From Cristatella mucedo (lineage: Eukaryota; Bryozoa; Phylactolaemata; Cristatellidae): 64,000 nucleotides of DNA. This document shows, piece by piece, positions 10,600 to 64,000 of the stretch. A program made the position numbers and the translations under genes. Each line of letters opens with the position of its first letter. Within the stretch, counting starts at the first letter, position 1. The stretch lies in NCBI GenBank assembly GCA_009760855.2, contig WPIO01000020.1:3173501-3237500 (forward strand). The letters run 5' to 3'. The notes beneath the pieces are model-generated. The model saw only the letters and a list, made by a program, of their open reading frames with translations. It was not told the origin of the DNA and did not search any database.

Positions 10600-11620
10600 C
10601 TTAGCAAGGCGGGGGAAGTTGACATAGTCGCCTCTGTACAGCTTTTTCTCGCATATAATCAGCGTTGCTTCGACCCTGTTCACGATGAGCACGTTACGTC
10701 CGTGCAGCTTCAGGTAAGATTCGTCAAGATGAGGGTTAACATCAGTGAGGAGGCCGAACCGACACGGTCGAATCTCGTCAGAAAACTTTTGAAAGCCCTT
10801 GAGGCCTTCTCACTGACAAAATAAACGATCTCGTGGCTGAGGGCGAAGACGCGCTTTAAGGGGTTGCCGACTGAGCCAGTGAAACTCAGTGTGTTAAAGC
10901 AGATCGCCGTAATCAGCCTCTGCAGCTTCGCATATTTGCTTGAAGATGCTGTAGTTGAGAGAATGAGCAAGCACTGCCTTCACTACATTCACTTCAACAG
11001 ACATAATGTCTGTCTAGACCTGCTGCTTTTGCACACCACGACTCCTGGTGGACGATGCAATGCAATTCGGGTATCTCCTGCGCACAGCCCAGAGAGCGGC
11101 AGTGGTCGATGAGAAGCTGAGAAAGTCCCTTGGTAGATCCAACCATGTTAGGTGCACCACCAGTAGTAATCGAGGCGAGCTTGAACACGTCGAGACCACT
11201 CAAAGCAGGTAGGAGGGCATTGAGGACATCTTAACCAGTTGTTATTCTCTTTATCGGGTTGAGGCTATGCAACTTATCAACTAAATTACAGGTTTGCGTG
11301 CTTCAAACGCACAAAGATGGCCAGCTGCTCACTGTCCTTGATGTCACAGCTCTCGTCCAAGGCGATGCGGAATAAATTAAGTTTTTAACTTTGGAAGCAT
11401 CGAAGACTGGACTTCAGACGCCAAGTTCTCCATTCGTCGAGTCGCAGTGTGGGCAGACAGCAGGAATGCCTTGAAAGCTTCGTGTTGCTCGGGACAAATG
11501 ATATAAATAGCAGCAAGGATACATCCAATACAAAGTCTGCATCATTGAAGGGATGCATTGTCTTCACAATCAACAAGGACACTTGATTGTAGGCACGAAC
11601 CGCTTTAGGCATTACGTGAC
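10600..11620 (-). pseudogene. hAT-superfamily transposase remnant (ZBED5/GTF2IRD2-like group)
   Basis: Minus-strand frames show ITTGGAPNMVGSTKGLSQLL, then LHCIVHQESWCAKAAGL, and in another frame NVVKAVLAHSLNYSIFKQIC and HTEFHWLSR. This order (DGAPxM, IHQ..LCAK, HTxxRWLSR) is typical of the hAT RNase-H-like transposase. Stops (such as GDLL-stop-HTEF) and frame changes show it is inactive. No terminal inverted repeats or 8-bp duplications were found by eye. Confidence 0.8.
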
Positions 11621-11825
11621 AGCTGACTACAGCGAGCTACAGGCTGTCATTGAGTATACGCTATCAGGGTGGCATAAATCGAGCAAGGGCCTACCAGAAA
11701 CCTTGCGGAAGTACTTCGTCATTAGTAGGCATTTTTTCGAATGATTTACTATTGTGTGACGATCGCATTTATATCCTTTGTAGCCTGCAGGCTTATCTTT
11801 TGGAGCGAATCCACGAGGGCCACAA

Positions 11826-12370
11826 GGGGGTGACAAAATGTAGGGTCAGAGCAAGGTCAAGTGTATGCGGGCTAGGCATTAGCCAAGACCGTGAGCCGTA
11901 ATGGCTCACTAGGTAAGGCGGTTGCTTTTCACGACCTAGGCCCGAGGTCGTGGGTTTGAATCCTGTGGTGGGTGATCCTTTATCGCCGCTGCAAGCGGTG
12001 GTGATAGCCGTCAAGGCTCTTCTGTCGCTATACAAAAAAAGGCTGTTAAATCAGCGTCTATTTATTTATTTAAGATGCTAAGGTATTTGTCGAATCTCAA
12101 ACCTTCTGTCAAAACTATCAGAGGAGACAGCTGCATGAGTCACTCATCCAAACACCGTTGTCCAGTGTTCCTTGGCAACAAGTCGCTGCCCATCTCTATG
12201 AAATTGCAGGGACCGAGCAAGGTCGTGTGTATACTGGCTAGGCATTAGCCAAGACGTATAGACATTTGTCGATTCTTGCAGCTTATGTCAAAACAACCTG
12301 AGACAACTGCATGAGCCAACCGTTGCCTAGTGTTCTCTGGCAACAAGTCGTTGCCGATCTCTTCAAACAC
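11826..12370 (+). repeat. Diverged tandem duplication, one copy split by a SINE
   Basis: Blocks GGCTAGGCATTAGCCAAGAC (11868-11888 and about 12236-12256), AGCAAGGTC..GTGTAT, and ATTTGTCGA..CAGCTGCATGAG..GGCAACAAGTCG occur twice in the same order. The first copy is interrupted by the SINE at 11889-12073. Confidence 0.7.
11889..12073 (+). mobile_element. tRNA-derived SINE, family A
   Basis: A-box-like TGGCTCACTAGGTAAGGCGG and B-box-like GGGTTTGAATCC sit 40-50 bp apart. The tRNA-unrelated body reads CGCCGCTGCAAGCGGTGGTG and TGTCGCTATACAAAAAAAGG, with a TTTA-rich tail. The same sequence occurs inverted at 40087-40283. The head is tRNA-like but lacks a foldable tRNA, so it is a SINE and not a tRNA gene. 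Confidence 0.82.
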
Positions 12371-12596
12371 GGGGAGGGGGACGACAGCACCTGATTGTAA
12401 TCGACTTTTACTTCCGATACATTGAAGTAACTTACTTTATCATCAAAATCAGTGACCAAAGAGGTGATAGCCAAACTACAGACTATATTTGATCGCTGGG
12501 ACATGCCAAAGTCCTTGTAGTCTGAAAATATTCCACACTTGTCATCTCATGAATTGGGTGATTTCGTGAGACAACGAGTTTAATCACGTTAAGACC

Positions 12597-13278
12597 AGAT
12601 CACACATTCCACAAGCGAACGGAGGAATGGAAAGAGGCGCGCAAACTGCCAAATATGTTGAGAGGCAGATTTATCCGTGCCTCGCCCTAATGATTGAAAG
12701 GTCGACGCCTTGCAACTCTACAGGCTTCAGCCTTTAGCCTTTAGCCTTTAGCCTTTAGCCTTCAGCCTTTAGCACAACTGACTATGAGACGACATATTGC
12801 AAACACTTGCCAGTGCTCCATCGGTAGGTCAAACCTCAATGGCTGGCACAACGGAATCGGTGTAACTTAGCGACGACAGTGCAAAAGAGCTACGGCAGCA
12901 TACCGCGGTCGCCACAATTCTGCTCGCCCATTTTCATCTCTTCAACCAGGCCAGCAGCCAGAAATGCGGACTCATGGCGAATATTTCTGGAGCACAAGTG
13001 CAACGGTAACGGCTCAAGCGGGTACACCTCGACCATTAGTCGTGCAGACTGTCAATGACAGCACATTTCGACGAAACGGATGGCATCTTCGACCGATTGA
13101 CACCGATCTATTGGTGATTAACACCCAATCTCCTGGCGCTTTTTCACGTCTACGGAATCCTAAAACGGCACTTCAAGATCAGCCTCAAAGTAATGCCGAT
13201 GAGATGCAAACCTCTCAAGATCAAATGACAACAAGGTCTAGCAGGTCAGTAAAGCCGGTCCGAAGGCTAGATCTTTGA
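12597..13278 (+). pseudogene. Ty3/gypsy-like pol 3' end (integrase C-terminal part), degraded
   Basis: 12600-12720 reads PQANGGMERGAQTAKYVERQ, which matches the region of retroelement integrases after the catalytic Glu (normally PxxNGxxE). A stop falls in a heptamer array at 12725. 12964-13278 then gives TVNDSTFRRNGWHLRPIDTD and ends SVKPVRRLDL, the usual C-terminus of such pol proteins. Frames are not continuous, so it is dead. Confidence 0.75.
12725..12773 (+). repeat. Heptamer tandem array (CTTTAGC)n
   Basis: Seven 7-bp units: CTTCAGC, four CTTTAGC, CTTCAGC, CTTTAGC. It begins exactly where the integrase-like frame encodes GFS. Confidence 0.95.
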
Positions 13279-14091
13279 AAACAAGACTGTTCCTCTTTGG
13301 AGAGAAGATGTGATGAAGTAGAGCAAACCGAGGTGGAGCCTCTGCGACGTGACCAATCAGGCGAGGCCACGACCCCACAACCTGCAGCTCTGGTCGAAAA
13401 CACAACATGGCTGCGAATAAACATGTGCTTTTCCATCCATTAGTGGCTTTTCGCTGCGTTCTGGATTGTTGATCTTAGCCTGTAGCCGGCGTCGTTATGG
13501 GTTAGAGCTGCTCTCCTGCTGGTCTTATCATAATGCCACTGTCTGACGCTAGCTGCGGGAGCTGAGCCATAGACGTTTCTAAGCCTGCCATCCGCCCTCC
13601 CCCCTGTTATCTACCGTCGGTAGCTGCTGTTGAGCACGACCACCAAGACTGCATTCACCTTCAGATAACACTTCCCATGACGCAGCATCGATTGACATAC
13701 AATGTATTAATTGTGGCCACAGCACAAGCGAAGATGAGAATAGCAGAGAACCGAGAGACAGACCGGTAGCATCGTTTAAGGAAGAGATGAATCCGACATT
13801 CAACTGGTTCTGCATGTGGTGCCATTCACAGCAGTATCGACGCTTGATAGAAAGCAACAAATTGCCCACTACCCTTTGGCATTGCTTAACAGACATTAAT
13901 GACAATGAAAATATCTAAAGACCGGCTCAGGTTACAGTAGAGGAGAAGCACGTGATATTGACCTTAACAAATTGAATATAATAGCTGGCGATTCCTTTTG
14001 AGCAGTGGGTATCGTACTTATAAAAAGTTGCCTAAGGTGTTTCACTACTTTCGAAGGCTCGACTAAATGACAAGTCTTCTCCCCCGATCGT
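13279..14091. other. Intergenic, unrecognised
   Basis: No repeat or gene recognised. A 108-codon minus frame (13579-13905) has no recognisable domain. Confidence 0.4.
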
Positions 14092-14880
14092 GATGTAATG
14101 TAACTTATCTGCGTCCGTAACTTCACAAAGCCACAAAGACTTTGTGGGTGTATGGCAGGAGAGTTTTGTATAGCGAACTCAAAGCATTAGTTGCGTTCGG
14201 CGCGCATTCATTAGCCAACAGACTTCACCTCACGCAAAAAGCAGAAAGCGAGAAGCATAACCGAGTCAGGAGAGCAGTTAAGGTAGTGAGTAGCTTGGAA
14301 GTAAAAGCTCAGGGCGGCTGAAAAGGATGTGCCACTGTTAGCTGCAACAGGAGAGTAGATGTTGCATCCGTATTGTGAAAGTGAGCTCCACTGTCTAGCA
14401 TCTGCAGAGAAAAAAAGCTTCTGTTGCCGTAGATCTTTAAGTGCAAGTATGGAACAGCTAATTTATTGCCCATACATGACCCGAGGGCACTTGGAGGCTG
14501 AAACTAGTGCAGCAGTTCAGTTAGGTATGGAGGAGCCAAGCCGTGGCGGGCCTTGTGGGTCAGCGTAAGAACTTTTCTCTGTATCGGTTGATCAACCGGC
14601 AGCCACCCAAGTTCTTTTAGCAAAGGAGACACACTGTTAAACCTTCGGAATTTACTTTTCTGCCATATTCAACACCATCTGCAGTGGCCTAGTGGCTTTT
14701 TCGGTTACCCAGCGAGAGAGAACTACAATTATCTAGCCGAGAAAGAACCACGGAGCTTGTAAAGTGCTTAGAACGCTACCTTGGAAGAGAGTTCCTAATC
14801 TTAAACACGGATTGGGGGTTATGGCTAGCTGCACGAGCAGTCTTCTTAACGAAGCTTTCAAAACTTAGGCAGCTGTCAAA
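14092..14880 (-). mobile_element. L2-like LINE family 2, decayed
   Basis: The inverted 3' end (GATGTAATGTAACTTATCT) is followed by sequence parallel to the 43.7-kb copy with many substitutions and small indels; no long frame remains. Confidence 0.8.
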
Positions 14881-17569
14881 GGCGACACTTAAATTCAGAA
14901 AATTCAATTCAAAAGATACCTACATTCAATTCAGACAGATGAAGTACTGGCAACGATAAAATCATGTCACAATTATGCGCCAAAATGTATGATATGAGTA
15001 AATTTATGGTGCAAAATTGCGTCAGCCTTACAAACATGCTCCAATAAAAAATCTACCTCAGGCAGTAAAGCTACCTAGGTCAATTAAATATTTCGCTCAC
15101 ATTACAAAAAAAAACTAAGCGAAAGCCACCCAAATACAGCTCCGATAATGACTTAATCATTCCGGTGCTCGTAAAGAAAGTAGCACGGAGTTTTACTAAA
15201 ATGTGGGAGTCGCTCAAAGCTTCAATCAAAACCGATTAAATTGAACGAGGATCTAATGGTAGTTTGACAAGTAATTGTGAAATCTATCCAATGAACGAGC
15301 CGCCTGCCTACATGTTATTACATGCTGGTGCCCAGCTGGGAGGCTCCGATGCTAGCTAATCGTCGCACAGCGACGCAGCGGCTGCAATGTGGCTTCGATG
15401 GTGTTACACGGCTCCGATCATAACATAGTCTTAGAGGATTGAAACAATAAAATATTCCGCGCACTTTACATAAAGCTATACGAGAGCTGCACAAAGGGCG
15501 CTTCGATCGTGACTTAACCATTCTAGCCCCGGTCAAGAAAGTATCTCATGTCCACTATTTCATCAGATACACGACAGTCACTTAATCTAGACTCTAATCG
15601 CAACAGTCATCCAAGCGTGGATAAAGAGAGCACCCCATAACTAGTATATTCGCAAGCGTACAAGAGCCACTTAAACTGGGCTCAGACAGCAACCGAACCA
15701 TTCGCACATAGGCGAACTAACAAGCCAATATAGATCGTACTAGCTTGTACTCATTCGGAACCAAAGCAGCCGCACATCCATGAGCCGCATTGGTGAGCCA
15801 CTTTTGCAATAATAATAGGAATCAGCACATCGAAATCCAAAAAGTTGGCTAACAATTTCACCAGAACAAGAATCTAATGACGCCATGTGCAGCAATATAA
15901 ATCACATATCAAAATATCCATATTGTACTCTTGGCTAGAAACAAAACAAGACCAGAAAATTTATCACGAATATATGTGAAATCAATCTGACTAAGTCAAA
16001 CTAGAAGAATAATGTGCTGAGGCCTCAAGATGATTATCACTAGTAAGCTCTCACCTATAATATCAATAACCTGAATGTCAAAAGACCCTCAACCAATAAG
16101 AATGCATACAACGTATGCTTATATCAAGGAGAGATACTAACATCAAAATGAGTGAAATGAGCGGTATAGTATATTGCTCTCAAAACATGATGACCGCGAG
16201 TCTGAGGAGCGTGCCCGATAGAGACCGAATTATATACAATTATCGACGTTCGATATTTTCTTTTACGCCCAAACCAAAACGTAACCTAAAATATCGATGG
16301 CTAGACGAACGCGAGGGCTTGCCATTTGACTATTTTTTATTTGAAATAATAGTCGTTGATCGCTCTAATTGAAACCGTATTTCCGAATTTCATCAATACC
16401 TGTCGCATAATGGCCACCGCAGAATTGTCATCGAGAGCTTGCTTCGCGTGAACTCTTTTATGCTATCCTTAACTACCCTACATATGAAGACTAACTTCAG
16501 CTCTTTGATTCTCAGAGCTGGTGCCTTGAAAAAATACTGGGAGCCGCAGTCATGCGAAAGCGCAAACCACAAGTGCACACAAAGCATTTTGCACACAAAT
16601 CAGCCCAATGAAAACTCAAACAAAATTATCGCTATACTTCAGCAAGCGCTTCTCGAAGAATGCCAGCACGACGTAAGACGGAATCATGGTTAACAGTGCA
16701 TGGCAGTCGCCCTACCGAATCAATGCTGAATCACAATCTGGAACTTGATCTGACATCCATCTTGGTGCAACCGCCCTTCATTTTTATTTACGTAAGCTAG
16801 AAAAAAGTGTTTTACCTAATGGGTATATATTGTTTCCGGGCCAATCTGGTGGTCATTGTCAGTGAGATTCGCTTCGTTACCTTCAACTGAACTGCCTACA
16901 TTGTCGTTTTGAGAACCGCCGGTGCCGTTAACCCACCAGTCTCATGGTATTTGCGCATTCAGGCAAAGTTCGGGTGGCTGGTACGACTGTAACGTGATAA
17001 GGGTAACCGGCTAAGCGGGAGCCTGACCTTTGACCTAGCGCCCGGACGTTCGATGCTCTTAATCTTAGCGTTCAGGTAGGGATTGCTCGACGGCCTGGTC
17101 GCGATTTCTGGCGCTCTCAGGCCACGCTCAGCCAACCATCAGGATGGATGGATGGCAGGCACTCGCCGACTATGCAACCATCCGCAGAAGAGCACGAGGA
17201 CCCAGTGCCCGAGCACGGCTTGAGATAGCGACGCTCGCTGTTATGTCTTGCGTATCTCCCGGTTGTTTGCTGTTCGTAGCTTCCCTCCATTAGCTTGAGC
17301 ACCCCCCGCCCGGCGAGCTGAGCTATGCCACGCTCGTGAGCCCCTGCCTGCTACTGCAGTCAATGTAGTGCCAACGTCGCTATGGCAAATGCATTCGCGG
17401 AAAGCAGCCCCGTCTTCAAGATTCTTCCGGTCTGAAAGTGTCCTTGCGCATTGGGAAGGCCGACTTAGTTGTTTCCCACGTCCCCCGCAGCATAATGTAC
17501 CTAGGCCTCCACTATTTCTATTTAGTTCCGCTGTTATCGTTGGCGCACACGATATTGTTTTAAAGAAGT
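14881..17569. other. 2.7-kb intergenic stretch, nothing recognised
   Basis: AT-rich with short unrelated frames only. 16960-17350 is more GC-rich and may belong to the 3' flank or LTR of the adjacent gypsy-like remnant; no direct repeats were found to confirm this. Confidence 0.35.
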
Positions 17570-18213
17570 TTATTTGAACTGCCTCTTGTCTTGCCCAAGC
17601 CCTGCATGTGACTCGTGAGAGCGGCGACGTAGCCGGGACAGGAGTGGCTCTCGGGTGGGGAAACAGCCGATCCCTTCAAATGTTGCAGTTACATTCACAC
17701 GAACGTTTAGTATTCGCAGTTTAATGCTTTGCTTGCGCTGCAGAGTGAGTTCCACAAGTCGCGTCAGAAAGTAAACTTTCAACGGCATGCTGTCAATCCC
17801 AACGACTCAAAGCTTGGTCGAGAGTTCCATCTTTCTCGGGGGATTGAACAGCCAAACCCTATCACCTAGCCACAGTGCTCCCACGTGCTTTTAAAGCAAC
17901 TCGCTCCTGCATTTAATCTCTAGAGACTGCTATATTTTTTCGAAACTGATCTTAGATGTCTAAAAGCCATTTTGTATATTCGGACATACTCTGGAGCGAT
18001 AACAAAAGGCCGCATAAAGGCTAACATTCCTGTCATAAGCTCTTCCGGTAACCACAGTTCCTTACCCAGCATTAACGTGGAAGGAGTCAATCTAGTAGAC
18101 TCATGCTCTGCTGAATGGCATGCCATCGGAAATGGTGACAGAGAAAGATCCAAATCATCCGGCTTTTTGCTACAGTTTTCTGAAATACCCGTGCACATAT
18201 ACTGCTCTACCAT
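17570..18213 (-). pseudogene. Ty3/gypsy-like integrase C-terminal remnant
   Basis: 18213-17920 reads LSPFPMACHSAEHESTRLTP and TLMLGKELWLPEELM. The next part (about 17860-17835) gives GDRVWLFNPPRKMELSTKL and then a stop. This is the pattern YR.A.HESTGxTP..LMLGRE..LP followed by GDxVWLxNP of chromovirus/gypsy integrases. It is cut off at its 5' side by the L2 copy. Confidence 0.8.
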
Positions 18214-18329
18214 AATATCTTAACTGGGATGTAAATGCGTAGTCAGCGTTTTCTCGATACCAATGGCTTGCAACATTCAGCTTATGCAGCTAATTCAAAA
18301 TTGTTGTCCTGATCATAATGTAATTCACC

Positions 18330-20039
18330 ATGCATCGCTTCTCTCGATTCTTTGTGCAGAAGATAGACAAAATCAGGGAATCCATCCCTGCGATGACAAC
18401 CTTCCCACTAGAATACTGTTCCTCGGTTCCTGGCTGCGCCTCGATGTCTGCATTTAAACAGGTCACTAGTGATGTAGTCCTAAAGCTCGTATCTCAATCA
18501 AAGAAGACAACAAGTCCACTGGACCCTATTCCCACTGTCCTGCTCCTACGTTGCATTGATCTGCTGCTGCCATGCATAACCAACATCATTAATATGTCAT
18601 TAGCCTCAGGTCAGGTCCCAGCACCTTTCAAAAAAGCAGTAGTCAGGCCACTTCTCAAGAAAGCTACACTAGACCAAGAGAACTTAAGCAACTACCGCCC
18701 AGTCTCCCTTCTACCATTCCTATCAAAGACACTGGAACGGGTCGTGGCAGACCAGCTGAACTCGTATATCGAAACCTCACACCTTGTTAGTAAGTTCCAG
18801 TCTGGCTTTAGAGCTAATCACTCCACAGAGTCAGCATTGCTTCGGGTATACAACGACCTACTTAGGAATGCAGACATGGGTAGAGTGTCTCTTCTTGTTT
18901 TGCTCGATCTTTCGGCAGCTTTTGATACCATCGATCACAAAGTATTTCTAGAGCGCCTCTCATCTCGCCTGGGCATCACTGGCACTGCTCTGCAGTGGTT
19001 CAGGTCCTATCTCAGTGGGAGACTCCAGAGTGTTGACGTGAATGGACAAAGATCATCTGAAGTACCTCTAAAATATGGAGTACCTCAGGGCTCTGTGCTA
19101 GGTCCGGTCCTTTTCACCGTTTATACTCTCCCTCTCGCTGATGTGATTGCCAAGCACAATCTAGGCTTTCACTTCTATGCGGATGACACTCAGTTGTACC
19201 TTTGCTTTGATCCCTCCCAGCCTTCGAGCACCTCAAATTCTCTCAACTCACTAGCTGCATGCATTGATGACATCCGATCATGGATGGCAGCAAATTTTCT
19301 AAAACTTAACGATGATAAAACTAACTTACTAGTTATGGGCAAACCTAGTGTTATTCAGAAATTGGAAAGGCTGACTTTCAAAATTGGCTCTGCCAGCATA
19401 TCTCCAGTTGCATCAGCTCGAAATCTAGGTGTCATATTCCAAAGCGACCTCTCGTTAGACGACCACATCAGCTCCACAGTCAAATCAGCCTATTTTCAGC
19501 TTCATAACATTGCTAAAATTAGGGTTTGTTTAGATAAGGATACCACGTCCAAGTTGGTCCATGCATTCGTGACATCTCGTCTCGACTTCTGCAACTCACT
19601 GCTCGCTGGCCTACCAGCATGTGCGATCAGGCGATTGCAGCTGGTGCAAAACTCTGCAGCTAGGCTTGTCTGTCGTGAGCGTCGCAGTTGCCACATTACT
19701 CCACTTCTCGCCGACCTGCACTGGTTACCAGTCAAGCAATGGATTGACTTCAAGGTTTTGTCGCTCACTTTTAGGTCTCTTCATTCTATGGCTCCAGCCT
19801 ATCTTTCAGATATACTACCCCATCAGGCAAAGCATCGTACCACTCGCTTTTCGGAATCCAACAGTCTAGAAATACCTCGTACAAACCTTAAATCCTTTGG
19901 AGACCGTGCATTTAGCTCGTATGCTCCCACAACCTGGAACTCCCTCCCGACCTGCATCAGAACATCCCCTGACCTGACCACATTTAAAAGAAACTTAAAA
20001 ACATACCTATTTAGGACAGCATTTAGTGGGTCCTTGTGA
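18330..20039 (+). CDS. Non-LTR retrotransposon reverse transcriptase (L2/CR1-like), 5'-truncated
   Basis: Polymerises cDNA from element RNA by target-primed reverse transcription. Residues 120-140 carry NYRPVSLLPFLSKTLERVVA; motif A is LDLSAAFDTIDH, motif B region PQGSVLGP, motif [11 protein letters not shown]. The C-terminal domain has LQLVQNSAARLVC and WNSLPTCIR. All catalytic Asp residues are present. The Met used is just the first in frame; the true ORF2 began further upstream with an AP-endonuclease that is missing, so autonomous mobility is not expected. Confidence 0.9.
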   Translation: MHRFSRFFVQKIDKIRESIPAMTTFPLEYCSSVPGCASMSAFKQVTSDVVLKLVSQSKKTTSPLDPIPTVLLLRCIDLLLPCITNIINMSLASGQVPAPFKKAVVRPLLKKATLDQENLSNYRPVSLLPFLSKTLERVVADQLNSYIETSHLVSKFQSGFRANHSTESALLRVYNDLLRNADMGRVSLLVLLDLSAAFDTIDHKVFLERLSSRLGITGTALQWFRSYLSGRLQSVDVNGQRSSEVPLKYGVPQGSVLGPVLFTVYTLPLADVIAKHNLGFHFYADDTQLYLCFDPSQPSSTSNSLNSLAACIDDIRSWMAANFLKLNDDKTNLLVMGKPSVIQKLERLTFKIGSASISPVASARNLGVIFQSDLSLDDHISSTVKSAYFQLHNIAKIRVCLDKDTTSKLVHAFVTSRLDFCNSLLAGLPACAIRRLQLVQNSAARLVCRERRSCHITPLLADLHWLPVKQWIDFKVLSLTFRSLHSMAPAYLSDILPHQAKHRTTRFSESNSLEIPRTNLKSFGDRAFSSYAPTTWNSLPTCIRTSPDLTTFKRNLKTYLFRTAFSGSL

Positions 20040-20204
20040 TTCGTCCTCGATGTGCTTATGCGTGCTGACACTGTTCATGCTGCCACTAACCACATTTGCA
20101 TGCTGACCCAGTGCATGTAACCCCTAACCATGTTATTCATTTTGTTTGTTTTTCAAGCATGATTTTACTTACTATTCTATTGCGTATCACTTTGCAGCAA
20201 ATGT

Positions 20205-20244
20205 AAAGCGCCTAGAAAGAGATTAAGTTCTCTGAGGGCGCTTT
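20205..20244 (+). ncRNA. Family-1 LINE 3' stem-loop
   Basis: AAAGCGCC pairs with GGCGCTTT and AGAGA with TCTCT around a short loop. The same structure is preserved at 541-592, 9240-9292 and 27010-27058, which suggests the RNA signal read by the element's RT. Confidence 0.75.
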
Positions 20245-20276
20245 ATCAAGTGCATTATTATTATTATTATTATTAT

Positions 20277-21330
20277 GCATGCAAAAGCGACAAAGGAAAC
20301 GCATGCAAAATGGCAACTGTAGTGGCCTCGTGGACATGAATCTAAAAGTTTAAGGCCACTTAATCGAGTATTCAATTAAAATGCAGATGCACTTGTTGGC
20401 TTGCCTAGTGGTTGTCGGAGGCCTATATATCAACAGCGACTTGCTCCATCAGAATGCTCATACTGATAAAGCTGTAATAGTGCCCTATGAACACCTCGGA
20501 CCACAATCTTGGCATTAGATGCCTGGCAAGATTGACACAACTCCTCCATATCCTTATTCTAATCCGATAGGAATGCTGCCTCACATTCTTCAGGCGCTTT
20601 AGTAACACTAAGGCCTCCTGCGCCATTTTGTACACACATTATTATGGCTTTATAGTGTCAATTAATGAACATCCATGTATTGTTGTGCCAGGGTCTGGTG
20701 CAAGTCAAAATCCTCAATTTTTCTGGTAAAAAAATCTCAAATAAAACAAATAAAACAAAACAAATAAAAATCAAACTTCAATGTGCTAGGCAAGATTTAT
20801 GAAGTTTAAATTTAGATATGAAAGAAACTTATGCTCCCAGGTCTACCAGTTGATTTTTAATTATGATTTTTAATGCCCAACAAAATCCTCTTCGTGAATG
20901 CTTGAATATAGTGAAAACCACGGATTGAAAGTCACGCAGTCGGTATTTTTAAAATCAGTCGCATTCTTCAATATAGCATTCCGCCGAAAACTGTCATGAG
21001 AGCAGATTTTTTCATATTGAATTGAAATATAAATGCTTTTAATATATATAACCACACACAGTATCACTTTACCAAAGAAATAACTGCTGACATATAATCT
21101 GGTTTTCCTAGATAAGTAATAAACATGATAGTTACAGTTACCATGAAGATTTCGCAAAGCAAGCTAATTGATAACGACTGCTTAGTTTCAGCACGGTATG
21201 TTGGTCAGCTTTGGAGATGTTTCCATCAGAACGTCATTTCCAGTTTTTGAACTTTCCTGCAGCTGTCGTTCTAAGCAATTTTACTATTGTGGTGATCAGA
21301 ATTACATATCTGTGCTGAAGTAATAGCAGC
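20277..21330. other. 3' flank of the TEP gene
   Basis: AT-rich. It should hold the TEP 3' UTR on the minus strand; no perfect AATAAA close to the stop was seen there, only ATTAAA-type hexamers around 20856-20875 and 21037. Confidence 0.4.
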
Positions 21331-63893
<42,563 letters not shown>

Positions 63894-64000
63894 CTTCGAC
63901 AGAAAGAAAGGTTAATATTGAAATTCAAGCCAAATATTGCTGCTTCGTACTCATTGGTAAGTGAGCAATGTACTACTAGTTTAATTTGTCTTGCCTACGC

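Larger units (their letters stand above)
18262..20276 (+). mobile_element. L2-like LINE family 1, best copy (RT ORF intact, 5'-truncated)
   Basis: Contains one open frame (18330-20039, 569 codons), a 3' UTR, the stem-loop at 20205-20244 and an (ATT)n tail ending 20276. The 5' endonuclease region is absent. Compared with the decayed copies at 4, 28, 48 and 57 kb it has no frame lesions, so it is the youngest in the window. Confidence 0.92.

Noticed and set aside
11889-12073. tRNA gene
   Set aside because: Boxes A and B are present but no cloverleaf stems form, and the body is repeated elsewhere: it is a SINE.

Overview
This is nuclear DNA of a multicellular animal, probably an invertebrate. 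Genes are split by GT-AG introns, most of the window is AT-rich non-coding sequence, and introns and intergenic DNA carry many degraded retroelements. I cannot name the species.

Two host genes are visible, both on the minus strand and both running off the window. (1) At the left edge (7017 down to 1, continuing past base 1), eight exons with matching phases encode the first 586 residues of a protein with two CCCH zinc fingers, an RWD/UBC-like fold, an Ala/Pro/Gly-rich linker, a cysteine-rich region and the start of a CHY zinc finger. (2) From the right edge (63893 down to 21331), 29 exons encode the last 1,330 residues of an alpha-2-macroglobulin / thioester-containing protein (A2M/TEP/CD109-like). 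It keeps an intact GCGEQ thioester and a His at the catalytic position. All intron phases join and the summed exon length is divisible by three. The start of this gene (signal peptide, most of MG1) lies beyond base 64000.

Almost everything else recognisable is mobile DNA. Two L2/CR1-like non-LTR families occur many times: family 1 ends in (ATT)n and family 2 in (ATTAC)n, and each has its own 3' stem-loop. The best copies are 18262-20276 (family 1, one open 569-codon RT frame), 35450-36541 and 43712-45770 (family 2). Others include three Ty3/gypsy-like integrase remnants, one hAT transposase remnant, and two tRNA-derived SINE families. Low-complexity tracts include a 440-bp purine run, a 116-bp (TA)n, a compound (CA)(TA)(TG) palindrome and a heptamer array.

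Layout: 1-7017 CCCH/RWD/CHY gene with L2 copies in its introns; 7.1-21.3 kb intergenic, with decayed TEs, one good L2 copy and long unrecognised stretches; 21.3-64 kb the TEP gene, its introns filled with L2, SINE, gypsy and microsatellite sequence. I saw no CRISPR, operon or prokaryotic feature and no convincing functional RNA gene. Nothing here amounts to a clearly new multi-gene system. The most unusual items are the domain architecture of gene 1, an unexplained transmembrane-type open frame inside a TEP intron, and several TE insertions whose before/after states can be read within the window.
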